Of a stretch of DNA of 64,000 bases, positions 1 to 8,929 are shown piece by piece. The notes under the pieces were generated by a model. That model searched no databases. It was given only the letters and a program-made list of their open reading frames with translations, and was not told the origin of the DNA. The DNA comes from Gemmatimonadota bacterium. GTDB taxonomy: Bacteria > Gemmatimonadota > Gemmatimonadetes > Gemmatimonadales > Gemmatimonadaceae. Every line of letters begins with the position of its first letter. Positions within the stretch are counted from its first letter, which is position 1. The stretch is from the NCBI GenBank assembly GCA_016194585.1, contig JACQBG010000012.1:1-64000 (forward strand). The letters run 5' to 3'. The translations under genes were made by a program, and so were the position numbers.

Positions 1-348
1 CTGCTCGTCGATGGCGACCCCGTGCCGTTCGTGGTGCGCGCCGACTATCTGGTGGAGCGCGACGGCGTGCGCTCCGTGGTCGAAGTGAAGACGGGCGCCG
101 TCGCCGACGCGGGGGCGCGCGAGACGCGACGACAGATCCTCGAGTACGCGTGGGTGTACGGCGTGAGCGAGGTGCACCTGTTCAACGCCGACGATCGCTC
201 ACTGCAGCGGGTGAGCGTACCGCCCTCTGCGCATCCGCCAGAGCATTCGTGGTGGACGCGGCGCCGCATCGCGATCGTCGCGTTCGCGGCCGGCGTTGCC
301 GTGGCACTCGTGGCCGCGTGGGCAGTGGCGGCGGCCTTCGCGCGCTGA
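1..348 (+). CDS. PD-(D/E)XK-like protein with C-terminal membrane anchor (5' partial)
   Basis: The reading frame is open from base 1, so the N-terminus lies outside the window. The visible 115 residues contain an acidic residue in ADYLVE, then a strand ending in VVEVKTG about 14 residues later. That D...ExK spacing is the signature of the PD-(D/E)XK nuclease fold. A helix follows (RRQILEYAWVYGV) and a strand (EVHLFNA), the usual order after the ExK strand. The last 25 residues are a hydrophobic segment after a WWTRRR basic patch, giving a C-terminal membrane anchor, which is odd for a nuclease. The gene converges on comEC. Family membership is inferred from the motif only; a degenerate, non-catalytic member is equally possible. 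Confidence 0.55.
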   Translation: MLVDGDPVPFVVRADYLVERDGVRSVVEVKTGAVADAGARETRRQILEYAWVYGVSEVHLFNADDRSLQRVSVPPSAHPPEHSWWTRRRIAIVAFAAGVAVALVAAWAVAAAFAR

Positions 349-516
349 TCGCTCGCGCGCGGCTCGCGTACGAGCGATGGATGCGGTGCGGCGCGCTGGC
401 TTAACGACGAAACGCGAAAAGCGAAGAGCCCCCCGGCCCCCCCACTTCCCGCGATTCGCCGTGCTTGCAACACTTGCACTCATCCTACGCGGGTGCCCGA
501 AAAAGCGTTGAACCGT

Positions 517-2514
517 TCAGGGCACCGGCCAGCGCTGTCCCTGCGCGAGAGCACTGAGCGCATGACCGTCGGTCCGAATCACGACAGTGCCGAGTTGGTC
601 GGTACGCAGGACGAGCGCGCCGGCGTCTAGGAGCCGACGAATAACCGGTGTACCGGGATGGCCGTACGAGTTCACCGCGCCCACGGAGACGACGGCCACG
701 CGCGGACGCACCGCGGCGACGAACTCGGCGGTGCTGCTCGTCGTGCTCCCGTGATGCGCGACCTTCAGTACATCCGCGTGAAGCGTTTGTAACCAGTGTC
801 GCAGTAACCATTCCTCCTCCGGCGCCTCGGCGTCACCAGTCAGCAAGAAGCGCACGCTGCCGTAGCGAACGAGCGCGACCGTGCTCGCCAGGTTGGGGTC
901 CGCCAGTGACGACGTCCATGCGGAATCCGGTGCGAGGAACGTCACCGTCACGCCGTCGACCTCGAGTGAGTCGCCAGGGTGCACGCGCGACCACGCGATC
1001 CCCGCGGCGCGCGCCGCGGCGAGCGATGCGCGATAGGGTTCGCTGCCGCCGGCGAACGCCGCGTCGAGGTAGCGCCGTGGGTGAAGCGCGCGCAGCACCG
1101 TCGCACCGCCGCCGACATGGTCGGCATGCGGATGCGAGAGCGTGAAGAGCGTGAGCTCCCCGCCCCACCGTCGCAGATAGGGGATCACTGTGGAGCGGCC
1201 GGCGTCGCCGCTGCGCCAACTGCGGCCGGCGTCGAACAGCAACCAGCGTCCGGCGGGCGTGCGCACGGCGACGGCGTCCCCCTGCCCGACGTCGATGACG
1301 TGCAACTCGGCGTACCCTCCCGTGGGGCGCGCGTCCGGCCACCACACCGCGGCGGCGAGCACGGCGCAGGAGACGCCGAGCGCGCGCCCCCACTGGCGCG
1401 ACGCCGCGGCGGTGACGAGGGCGGCCGAGGCGATGCCGCAGAGGATCGCGACGGCGAGCGAAGGGGCCACGCCGACGGCGCCACCGGGCACTCGTGCCCC
1501 GGCGTCGGCGATGGCGACGAGCGCGTGCAGCGGCGGCCGTGAGGCGTCGGCGACGAACGCGGCCGTGCCGTGCAGCGGCGCGAGCACGAGCGCGAGGAAG
1601 AGCGCGGGTTGGAGCACCGACACGACGGGGCCCGCGGCGAGGTTCGTCGCGGGGGCGATGAGACTCAGGCGACCGAAGTACCACACGACGAGCGGCGCCG
1701 TCGCGAGGGTGGCGAGCACCGACACGGCGAGATCGGTCGCCAGCGACCGGCGCCACCCACGCAGCGTGTGCGGCAGCGTGCGCCGCGCCCAGAGCTGCGC
1801 CGCGGTGAGCGAGGCGAATCCCGCCACGCTCAGCTGCCAGCCGAGGTCGAGCGCGACGCGTGGGTCAGCAAGCGGGATGGCCGCGCCGAGGGCGAGCGCG
1901 GCCCACGGCGACGTGGGACGCTGGAGCGAGCGGGAAAGCGTCGTGACGCCGAGCATGGCGGCGCTGCGCAAGGCGGGTGGCGGCGCGCCGATGGCGGCGA
2001 CGTAGAGGGCCGTGACGGCGAGCGCCGCCCAACGGGCGCGCGTGCGTGGCATCCGCACCGCCTCGAACAGCAGGAGCACCGCGCCGGCGATGATCGCGAC
2101 GTGGAGGCCGGAGATGGACAGGATATGGACCAACCCGCTCGCCGCGAAGCGGTCGCGCAGGTCGGGCGGGATGGCCTTCATGTCGGCGACGAGCAACGCG
2201 CGGACGACGGGCGCGTCGTCGCCGTAGAGGGAGTCGATGCGTGCCGTCGCCTGCACGCGCCAGTCGGCCAGCGCGCGAGCCACGGGTCCGCCGGCGCCGT
2301 CATCGCGCGGCACCGCGTCGCGGGCGACGAACAGCGCCGCGCACGCGAGCAGCGCGAGAGCGACGGCCGTCCCGCGACCGCGCCGTGCCGCGGCGAGGCT
2401 CGCCACCGCGCCCGCGGCGGCGGCGCACGCCGCGGCGGCGAGCACGTTCAGCTGCGAGAAGCCGAGCCAGAGTCCGACGGTGTACGCGACGACGGCGCAG
2501 GCGACGAGCGGCAC
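517..2514 (-). CDS. comEC: ComEC/Rec2-like DNA-uptake channel protein
   Basis: The 665-residue protein has the full ComEC architecture. It starts with N-terminal hydrophobic segments, followed by a soluble OB-like part and a multi-pass Competence domain carrying the family motif LSISGLHVAIIAG. The C-terminal metallo-beta-lactamase domain begins at HVIDVGQGDAVAVRT and has the metal-binding HPHADH motif about 60 residues later. In transforming bacteria ComEC moves single-stranded DNA through the inner membrane, and the lactamase-like domain is thought to degrade the non-transferred strand. Start is GTG; no in-frame alternative lies upstream. It follows miaB by 71 bp with no other competence genes nearby, a common orphan arrangement, so natural competence cannot be concluded from this gene alone. 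Confidence 0.93.
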   Translation of the reverse strand: MPLVACAVVAYTVGLWLGFSQLNVLAAAACAAAAGAVASLAAARRGRGTAVALALLACAALFVARDAVPRDDGAGGPVARALADWRVQATARIDSLYGDDAPVVRALLVADMKAIPPDLRDRFAASGLVHILSISGLHVAIIAGAVLLLFEAVRMPRTRARWAALAVTALYVAAIGAPPPALRSAAMLGVTTLSRSLQRPTSPWAALALGAAIPLADPRVALDLGWQLSVAGFASLTAAQLWARRTLPHTLRGWRRSLATDLAVSVLATLATAPLVVWYFGRLSLIAPATNLAAGPVVSVLQPALFLALVLAPLHGTAAFVADASRPPLHALVAIADAGARVPGGAVGVAPSLAVAILCGIASAALVTAAASRQWGRALGVSCAVLAAAVWWPDARPTGGYAELHVIDVGQGDAVAVRTPAGRWLLFDAGRSWRSGDAGRSTVIPYLRRWGGELTLFTLSHPHADHVGGGATVLRALHPRRYLDAAFAGGSEPYRASLAAARAAGIAWSRVHPGDSLEVDGVTVTFLAPDSAWTSSLADPNLASTVALVRYGSVRFLLTGDAEAPEEEWLLRHWLQTLHADVLKVAHHGSTTSSTAEFVAAVRPRVAVVSVGAVNSYGHPGTPVIRRLLDAGALVLRTDQLGTVVIRTDGHALSALAQGQRWPVP

Positions 2515-2585
2515 GCCGCACGTTCGCGGCGCGCCACCGCTCGAGTCAGCGGCGGCGCATCGCGAGGCGGATCAATCGAGCGCCG

Positions 2586-3908
2586 TTACGCGACCGGAAG
2601 CGGCGCCCGCACGCTCACCGGCGTACCGCTGAACGTCGAGCCGGTCGTGCCGGTCAGTTCGACGGTCAGGTACGTGCCGATCATCGTCGCGTCGCCGGGG
2701 ACGATCACCGTCTTGAAGTCGCGCGACCGCGCCTGGAGCATGTCGCCCCCTTTGCGCGCCTCCTTCTCGATGAGCACTTCCATGCGCTCGCCAAGGCGGC
2801 GGAGGTTCTTCTCCCGCGCGATGCCGCGCACGGTCTCGAGCAGGCGGTCGAACCGCTCGTCCACGACCGCCTCGGGCACGAGGAGCTCCGCCGGGAGCCG
2901 CGTCGCCGGGGTCCCCTCGCGCATCGAGAACTTGAACAGGAAGGCGTCGTCGAAGGCGACCTCGCGCACGGCGCTCAGCGTCTCCTCGAAATCCTCGTCG
3001 GTCTCGCCCGGGAAACCGACGATGATGTCGGTCGTGAGGCCGAGGCGGGGCACGGCGGCGCGCAACGCGGCGGCACAGGCGAGGTACTCCTCGCGCGTGT
3101 AGCGTCGGAGCATGCGCTTGAGCGTGCGGCTCGACCCGCTCTGCATCGGCAGGTGCACATGCTCGCACACCGTCTCCACCTCGGCCATCGCGGCGATGAC
3201 GCGCTCGCTGAAGTCGTTCGGGTGCGGACTCGTGAAGCGCACGCGGCGGATGCCGTCGACGGCGCCGACGGCGCGCAGCAGGTCGGCGAAGTCGTGCGTG
3301 CCGTCGGTGTAGGAGTTCACCGTCTGGCCGAGGAGCACGACCTCGGTGAGTCCCTGCTCCACGATCTCGCGCGTCTCGCGCACGACGTCGTCGAGGCGGC
3401 GGCTCCGCTCGGGGCCGCGCGTGTAGGGCACGATGCAGTAGGTGCACCGGTAGTCGCAGCCGCGCTGCACCGGGATCCACGCCTTCACGCCGTCGAAGCG
3501 GCGGGCCTGGAAATCCTCGTAGTGCTCCTCGAGGTCGAAGTCGGTCGCCGCGAAGCGCTCTCCCTTGCGAGCCGCCTCGATGAGGTGCGGGAGCGAGCGA
3601 TAGGCGTCGGGGCCGACGACGAGCGACACGCGCGTGTCGCTCTCGAGCAGGCGCGGGCCGAGGCGCTGCGCCATGCATCCAGTGACGCCGAGGATGGTGT
3701 CCTTCCCCACATGCCTGCGCATCTCGCCGAGGCGGCCGATGACGCGCTGCTCGGCGTTCTCGCGGATGGCGCAAGTGTTCACCAGCACGACGTCGGCTCC
3801 CTCGGGGGAATCGACGGGCGTGTAGCCTTCGGCGGCCAGCTTTCCGAGCATGAGCTCGGAGTCGCTGACGTTCATTTGGCAGCCGTAGGTTTCGATGTAG
3901 ACTTTCAG
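2586..3908 (-). CDS. miaB: tRNA-2-methylthio-N6-dimethylallyladenosine synthase MiaB, probable CTG start
   Basis: This radical-SAM methylthiotransferase converts i6A37 to ms2i6A37 in tRNAs. The N-terminal UPF0004 domain supplies three Cys for the auxiliary 4Fe-4S cluster, the first in ETYGCQMNV. The radical SAM motif is RGCDYRCTYCIVPYTRG (CxxxCxxC), and a C-terminal TRAM-like domain follows. The first in-frame ATG (3875) lies just after the conserved first Cys and would remove it. Upstream of it the frame reads KVYIETYGCQ, the expected family N-terminus, preceded by CTG (3908-3906). No ATG, GTG or TTG occurs in frame between there and the stop codon at 3992-3990, so CTG is the likely initiator. 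The codons upstream are a C-rich simple repeat. Neighbour mtaB is a paralogue. Confidence 0.9.
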   Translation of the reverse strand: MKVYIETYGCQMNVSDSELMLGKLAAEGYTPVDSPEGADVVLVNTCAIRENAEQRVIGRLGEMRRHVGKDTILGVTGCMAQRLGPRLLESDTRVSLVVGPDAYRSLPHLIEAARKGERFAATDFDLEEHYEDFQARRFDGVKAWIPVQRGCDYRCTYCIVPYTRGPERSRRLDDVVRETREIVEQGLTEVVLLGQTVNSYTDGTHDFADLLRAVGAVDGIRRVRFTSPHPNDFSERVIAAMAEVETVCEHVHLPMQSGSSRTLKRMLRRYTREEYLACAAALRAAVPRLGLTTDIIVGFPGETDEDFEETLSAVREVAFDDAFLFKFSMREGTPATRLPAELLVPEAVVDERFDRLLETVRGIAREKNLRRLGERMEVLIEKEARKGGDMLQARSRDFKTVIVPGDATMIGTYLTVELTGTTGSTFSGTPVSVRAPLPVA

Positions 3909-3968
3909 GGGGAGGGGGAGGGAAAGGGGGAGGGGGAGGGACAGGGGACAGGGGACAGGGGACAGGGA
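3907..3968. repeat. Purine-rich simple tandem repeat upstream of miaB
   Basis: The plus strand holds repeated GGGGGA-like hexamers (about 3907-3940) followed by about 3.5 copies of the heptamer AGGGGAC (about 3943-3967). Several runs of five G in a row separated by single A make the plus strand (miaB template) a candidate G-quadruplex former. The tract abuts the miaB coding region directly, exactly where a start codon and ribosome binding site would be expected. Slippage in such tracts is common, so its length may vary between strains. Confidence 0.85.
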
Positions 3969-4009
3969 AGAGTGTTCAGACGGGGCCGTTCACCAGCGAG
4001 TGTGCACGG

Positions 4010-5263
4010 TCAACCGTCCAGTTCCTTCGCCATGGCCAGCGGCATCGCGACGAGGCCGGTGTCACGCAGCACGAGTTCCGCATCGAACCGGCTGCGCCGC
4101 GGCATCGCGGGGTCGCTCAACTGCACCGAAAGATAGTCCTCCGTGAGTCCGTGCCGCCGCGCGCCGTCGCCGACGACCACCACGTCGGCCGTGCCGCCGG
4201 CGCGGGAGGCGCGGTGTGCGGCGGCCTTGGCCGCGCCCAGCGCGCGAAGTTCCGCGGCGCGGTCGCGGGCGAGCGCCGGCGGCACCGCGCGCTCGAGCCG
4301 GGTCGCCGGCGTGCCGGGGCGCGGCGAGTACGGGAAGACGTGCAGGCTCGTGAACGGCAGGTCGCGGACGAGCGCGACGGTCGCGGCGTGGTCCGCGGCC
4401 GTCTCGCCGGGGAATCCGGTGATGATGTCGGCGGCGAGGGCTATGGGCGCCACCCGCGAGGCCAGTCGTTCGACCGCCCGCGCGTACGACGCGGCTGTGT
4501 ACCAGTGCCGCCCCATGCGGCGCAGCACGGCGTCGGAGCCGCTCTGCAGTGGCGCGTGCAGGTGCGGTGCGAGCCGGCGCTGATCGCCGGCGTAGAGCGC
4601 GGCGAGCCGGTCGTCCACCTCGGTGGCCTCGATGGAGGTCAGGCGGAAGCGCACGTCGGGGATGTCGGCGATGAGCCGCTCGACGAGCAAGCCGAGTGAC
4701 GACCCAGCGTCGACACCATACGATCCGATGTGGATCCCCGTGACGACGATCTCGGGGTGCGTCTCCGCGAGCGCGCGCGCTTCCGCGACGACGTCTTCGG
4801 CCGGGCGCGAGCGATTCGCGCCGCGGGCGAGGGTCGTCGCGCAGAAGGTGCAGTGCTCGTCGCACCCATCCTGGATGCGCAGCAGGGCGCGGGCGCCGGT
4901 CTGCACACCGGGACGCGCCGCGGCCGCGGCGGCGACGGCGCTCGCCGGGAGCCCGAGCGCGATGGCGACGGCTGCGACATCGGCTCCCTGCACGACGTGG
5001 GTGACGTTCGGGAGCGCCCCGACGGCCTCGGGCGCGCGCGCCGACGCACAACCCATCACGATCGAGGGGCGCGACGCTCCGCGCACCGCCCGCCGAAGAT
5101 CGGCTTCGGCATCGGCGGTGACGGTGCAGGAATTGAAGATCGCGACGTCGGCGGCGGCGGGCGTGTCGACGATCTCGCCGCCGGCCGCCTCGATGAGTCC
5201 GCGGACGACCTCGCTGTCGTACTGGTTCGCGCGGCACCCGAAGGTGCGGACGTAGGCCTTCAC
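4010..5263 (-). CDS. mtaB: MtaB-type tRNA t6A37 methylthiotransferase
   Basis: A 417-residue radical-SAM methylthiotransferase paralogous to the adjacent MiaB. It begins VKAYVRTFGCRANQ, whose Cys is the first auxiliary-cluster ligand. It carries FNSCTVTADAE (second Cys region) and the radical SAM motif DGCDEHCTFCATTLARG. The FGCRxNQ N-terminus is typical of MtaB/YqeV, which makes ms2t6A37 in tRNAs reading ANN codons, rather than of MiaB or RimO. The GTG start (5263) overlaps the stop of the upstream kinase gene by four bases (GTGA), suggesting translational coupling. A continuous frame extends far upstream, but that part is the out-of-frame shadow of the kinase gene. Confidence 0.88.
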   Translation of the reverse strand: MKAYVRTFGCRANQYDSEVVRGLIEAAGGEIVDTPAAADVAIFNSCTVTADAEADLRRAVRGASRPSIVMGCASARAPEAVGALPNVTHVVQGADVAAVAIALGLPASAVAAAAAARPGVQTGARALLRIQDGCDEHCTFCATTLARGANRSRPAEDVVAEARALAETHPEIVVTGIHIGSYGVDAGSSLGLLVERLIADIPDVRFRLTSIEATEVDDRLAALYAGDQRRLAPHLHAPLQSGSDAVLRRMGRHWYTAASYARAVERLASRVAPIALAADIITGFPGETAADHAATVALVRDLPFTSLHVFPYSPRPGTPATRLERAVPPALARDRAAELRALGAAKAAAHRASRAGGTADVVVVGDGARRHGLTEDYLSVQLSDPAMPRRSRFDAELVLRDTGLVAMPLAMAKELDG

Positions 5264-6492
5264 GCGCGCGGGGGCGCGTCGGCGGCGCGCGGCACCGCGA
5301 ACTCGCCGGTACGTCCGGGCGGGCGCGCGGGCTCGCGCGGTTCGCGCGGCAACTGGACGTAGAAGGTGCTCCCCTCGCCGTCGGCGCTCTTCACCCAGAT
5401 GCGGCCGCCGTGCGATTCCACGGCGAGCCGGCAGAACGTGAGCCCGAGCCCGCTGCTGCGCACGCGCGGCGCGTTCGGCGTGCGCACGCGCTCGAACTTG
5501 CGGAAGATGATGTCCTGGAATTCCTCGGGGATCCCCGGGCCGTCGTCGGTGACCGTGAAGAGGATCCCCGATTCGTCGGCGCGCGCGGCGAGGGCGAGCC
5601 GCACCGGCCCCGCCGAGTGCGTGACGGCGTTCTGCACGAGGTTCGAGAGCACGCGCTTGATGAGCGCCTTGTCGGCCGTGAACACTGGCGCGTCGTCGGC
5701 GCACTCGGTGGTGGCGGTGGTCCCCTCCTGCTGGAAGCGGAGCGACCAGTCGTACGCGATCTCGGCGAGGAGCGCCGCGGGGGCGATCGGCTCGAGGGTG
5801 AGCGTGATCGTCTGCTCCTCGATGCGCGCCACCTCGAGGAGGTCCTCGATGAGCGCGAGGAGGTCCTCGGCCTTCCCCTCGGCGTCGGAGAGGGCGCGCG
5901 ACTGCGGCGCGCTGAGGTCGCCGAAGTCGCCGTCGCGCATCATCTCGAGCGTGGCGAGGATCGACGTGAGCGGCGTCTTGAGGTCGTGGACGATCATCTT
6001 CATCAGATCGTCGCGCACCTTCTGCAGTTCGCGCTGGCGGCGGAGTGACTCCTCGAGCGCGTCGGTGGCGCCCTTGAGCTTGAGCAGGGCCCGGACGCGC
6101 GCGTTGAGCACGAGGCGATGGTGCGGCTTCGTGAGGAAGTCGTCGCCGCCGGCTTCGATCGCCTTCACCCGGTCGGAAGTGTCGTTGAGCGCGGTGACGA
6201 AGATGACGGGGATGCGCGCCGTGCGCGCGTCGCGCTTGATGCGACGGCAGACCTCGAAGCCCGCGTCCCGGTCGTCGACGCCGAGGTCGCCGCCGGGCAT
6301 CGACACGTCGAGGATGACGAGGTCGGGCCGGTGATCGCGGCACGCCGCGATGGCGGCCGGTCCGTTCATCGCGACGACCGTGCGGAACCCGAGCGTCTCG
6401 AGCTGGTCGACGAGGAGTTCGACGTTCGCCTCGACGTCGTCGGCCACGAGGATGAGTGGCGTCGCCGCGTCGCGTCCGGTGGGGGCGTCCAT
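5260..6492 (-). CDS. Response regulator-histidine kinase hybrid (REC-HisKA-HATPase)
   Basis: A 410-residue soluble protein with a receiver domain first and a kinase core second. The receiver (about 12-138) has the acidic pair D18/D19, phosphoacceptor D62 in LVILDVSMPG, T100 and K122 (LTKP). It contains a 12-residue insertion after the phosphoacceptor loop (GGDLGVDDRDAG). A short helix leads to HisKA with H169 in IVHDLKTPLTSIL, then a HATPase_c domain with N box, DDGPGIP (G1) and SSGLGL (G2) boxes. No membrane segment is present. In this order the receiver usually acts as an input that controls the attached kinase. No partner output regulator is adjacent; downstream are mtaB and miaB, so co-transcription may be incidental. 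Confidence 0.9.
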   Translation of the reverse strand: MDAPTGRDAATPLILVADDVEANVELLVDQLETLGFRTVVAMNGPAAIAACRDHRPDLVILDVSMPGGDLGVDDRDAGFEVCRRIKRDARTARIPVIFVTALNDTSDRVKAIEAGGDDFLTKPHHRLVLNARVRALLKLKGATDALEESLRRQRELQKVRDDLMKMIVHDLKTPLTSILATLEMMRDGDFGDLSAPQSRALSDAEGKAEDLLALIEDLLEVARIEEQTITLTLEPIAPAALLAEIAYDWSLRFQQEGTTATTECADDAPVFTADKALIKRVLSNLVQNAVTHSAGPVRLALAARADESGILFTVTDDGPGIPEEFQDIIFRKFERVRTPNAPRVRSSGLGLTFCRLAVESHGGRIWVKSADGEGSTFYVQLPREPREPARPPGRTGEFAVPRAADAPPRA

Positions 6493-6506
6493 CGAACGCG
6501 TGCCGG

Positions 6507-7655
6507 TCAGGGCCGGATCGAGAGCCCGACGCTCAGGATCATGCCGGTCTCGTCGGCGCCCACGGTCGTGCGGTGCGCGCGCGAGAGCGCGATGTCGATC
6601 ATCCCCTTGCCCGAGGCCACAGGCAGGCCGATCCCACCCGTGTAGGAGAGCTCCTTCACCGCGTTGCCGCGCAGGCTGAACGGCAGATCGCGCTGGCGGT
6701 AGCCGAGCCGGATGGCGACGTCGCTGTTGTTCATCTTCGGCCCCGAGAGCTCGGCACCGAACCCGATGTCGGTCGCGTCCTGGATGGGGAGCGTGGCGGT
6801 GCCGAGCCCCTTGAGATCGCTGAACCGCTCGGAGGACCAGCGGAAGGCGAACGACGAGCCGGGGATGCCGTCGTAGCCGATCGAGGCGCTGTAGCGCCCC
6901 GGGATGCGCGCCCGGCCGAGCACGGTCGAATCACCCTGCCGGACGTCGATGTTGCTGCCGAAGCGCGCCGACGCGGCGACGTTCAGGTGCGAGAACGGCG
7001 TGCCGACCATGCCGACCGAGAGCGCGCTCCCGGCATAGGTGATCTCGCCGTTCTGGGTGAAGCCGCCGAACGTTCCGGAATCGGTGAACTCGCGGCCGAT
7101 GGAGGTGTTGTTGCGCCCGGGATAGAAGTGCAGGCCGACACCGAGCACGAACCGGTCGCTGAAGCGCCACGCCCCGGCGGCGCGGATGTCGGAGATGCCG
7201 CCATCGCTCGACGCGTTGACATTCGAGGCGACCCGCGTGCCGCTGACCGTGATCGTGTCGGCGTAGCTGTTCGACCACGAACGGTCGAGGTAGCTCGAGA
7301 AGGAGAGGCCGAAGGTGGCCTGCCCCGCCTGCGCGGTGATGCCGAACATCGGGAACCGGGCGGTGGTCGCGTGCGACGTAAGCCCGCCGACCGACGAGGT
7401 GCGGAACTCGGGGTCGTACTGCGCGTAGACGAGCGCGCGCGCGCCAGCGCCGATCGCGGCGGGGTTGAGCGGCGACTGCGGATCGAAATCGGCGAGCGAC
7501 CCGCCCGTGGCGAGCGAGCGCGTGCTCAGCTGCCCGCCGGGATACCCGAACCCCTGCAGGCCGAGGGCGCCCTGCGCGCGGAGCGCCGGCACGGTGATGG
7601 CCGCGAGCGCGAGCGTGCGCACGACGCGCCGGAACGGAAGCGACGTGATGCGCAT
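6507..7655 (-). CDS. Exported protein, probable outer-membrane beta-barrel
   Basis: A 382-residue protein with a signal peptide (basic start, hydrophobic stretch, cleavage near ALRAQ). The body consists of alternating amphipathic strands rich in Tyr, Ser and Gly (for example RYSASIGYDGIPG, DVAIRLGYRQ). The final strand, ILSVGLSIRP, resembles a barrel end although the terminal residue is not aromatic. Overall it looks like a barrel or porin-like protein of unassigned family. The start overlaps the stop of the upstream lipoprotein gene by one base (TGATG), so the two are probably made together and may form an envelope complex. I do not recognise a specific function. Confidence 0.65.
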   Translation of the reverse strand: MRITSLPFRRVVRTLALAAITVPALRAQGALGLQGFGYPGGQLSTRSLATGGSLADFDPQSPLNPAAIGAGARALVYAQYDPEFRTSSVGGLTSHATTARFPMFGITAQAGQATFGLSFSSYLDRSWSNSYADTITVSGTRVASNVNASSDGGISDIRAAGAWRFSDRFVLGVGLHFYPGRNNTSIGREFTDSGTFGGFTQNGEITYAGSALSVGMVGTPFSHLNVAASARFGSNIDVRQGDSTVLGRARIPGRYSASIGYDGIPGSSFAFRWSSERFSDLKGLGTATLPIQDATDIGFGAELSGPKMNNSDVAIRLGYRQRDLPFSLRGNAVKELSYTGGIGLPVASGKGMIDIALSRAHRTTVGADETGMILSVGLSIRP

Positions 7656-8929
7656 CAGGGGACTCCGAAAGTGACTTTGGGGATGTACGTGATGCGCATC
7701 GAGGGACGCAGCGCCGGCGGCGCGTTCGTGCCGTAGAAGCGCACTTCGGTCGGATAGAGCGATTCCTCCGAGGCGCGCAGCACGACGGAGCGCGTAGGAG
7801 GCGCGAGGAGCGACACCTGCGCGCCCCACAGGCGCACGAGCCCGTACATCTCGACGTTCTTCACGCCGGTGTCGGTCGGCACGACGAGGAGCGAATCGTA
7901 CACGCCGATGCCGGAACTGCCGAGGATCGTCGCGGCGCGGCGAAGGTCGGTGACGAGCGGGCCGGCGAGCACGGGATGCGTCTTGACGGTGATCGAGTCG
8001 TTCACGCCGCCGAACGCCACTGGCACCTGCGTGAGCCGCAGCGTGGCCCGCACGACGGTCGTCGAATCGGTGATGTAGCGCGGGAGGTTGAAGCGCAGGT
8101 ACGTGCGCCGCCCGGGGACGCCGCCCACCGACATCGTGTTCGGCGGCGCGGGGGGCATGTTGTACTTGGCGATGACCTGATAATCCGTGAGCGTCGTCTG
8201 CAGGTCGGGCTGCGCCTTGGGCGTGCCCGAGAATGCGCTGATCGTGATCGGGAGGATCGTCGAGTCGCGCGCTGGACGGAAGGTGACCGTCGTGGTCCAC
8301 CCCGTCTCGGTCGTCTTCATGATCACCGAGGCCGACCCCGTGCCGTCGACGCGGAAGCCGAGACGAAGGCGCGACTTCGCCTTGATCTTCGCGAGCATCG
8401 CCGAATCGCTGATCGGCACGAGCAACGTGTCGGTGAGCGAGTCCTTGAGCACCGTGAGGGAGCCGAGGCGGCGCGACGGCACGAACTTCGCCAGCACCGC
8501 CGTCGTCGTCGTGTCGTCGGCGGTCGAGTCGTCGACGTCGTACACCTCGAAGCGCACCGACGACGGGAGGGTCGCGCGCGTGCGGTCGAGTACGATCTTC
8601 ACGCGCGTCGAGTCCACCGTCGTGATGGGACGCGCCGTGTCGCTCGGCACGGGATAGGAGAAGAGGAGCGAATCGAACCGCACGACGCCACGCGTCTCCA
8701 CCGTGTCACCGCGGGTGGCGAGGAGCAGGCCGAGCTCGTTGCCGCGGTCGGGGAAGCCCACGAACGTGCTGTCGAACGCGAGCACCGGCGAGATGACGGT
8801 GTCGTGCACGGCGACATCCTGGGCCGGACAGAGGGCCGGGCAGGTGTTGCTCGTGGTGAGCGACTCCCCGCAGGCGGCGATTCCCGTGGCGAGAACGACC
8901 GCGAGGAGGAGAGAGATGCGACGGATCAT
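7655..8929 (-). CDS. Lipoprotein of unknown function
   Basis: A 424-residue protein starting [21 protein letters not shown]20 sits in a lipobox-like IAAC, so it is probably lipidated and inserted in the envelope. The mature part is rich in Thr, Ser, Val and Asp and predicted mostly beta, without a recognised catalytic motif. The upstream frame is open for another 47 codons, but ATG at 8929 directly precedes a perfect lipoprotein signal and overlaps the cdd stop by four bases. It is coupled downstream to the putative barrel protein. Function unknown; an accessory partner of that barrel is a reasonable guess. Confidence 0.7.
   Translation of the reverse strand: MIRRISLLLAVVLATGIAACGESLTTSNTCPALCPAQDVAVHDTVISPVLAFDSTFVGFPDRGNELGLLLATRGDTVETRGVVRFDSLLFSYPVPSDTARPITTVDSTRVKIVLDRTRATLPSSVRFEVYDVDDSTADDTTTTAVLAKFVPSRRLGSLTVLKDSLTDTLLVPISDSAMLAKIKAKSRLRLGFRVDGTGSASVIMKTTETGWTTTVTFRPARDSTILPITISAFSGTPKAQPDLQTTLTDYQVIAKYNMPPAPPNTMSVGGVPGRRTYLRFNLPRYITDSTTVVRATLRLTQVPVAFGGVNDSITVKTHPVLAGPLVTDLRRAATILGSSGIGVYDSLLVVPTDTGVKNVEMYGLVRLWGAQVSLLAPPTRSVVLRASEESLYPTEVRFYGTNAPPALRPSMRITYIPKVTFGVP

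Noticed and set aside
348-378. Hairpin ATCGCTCG/CGAGCGAT after the first gene as terminator
   Set aside because: The arms are only 8 bp with a 15-base loop and no T-run; too weak to call.
1570-3102. Long plus-strand open frame of about 510 codons
   Set aside because: It is antisense to comEC and miaB, is dominated by Arg, Gly and Glu, and has no recognisable motif; a typical GC-rich shadow frame.
4010-6343. Apparent 777-residue fusion upstream of mtaB
   Set aside because: The first 360 residues are the kinase gene read in the wrong frame; mtaB starts at GTG 5263.
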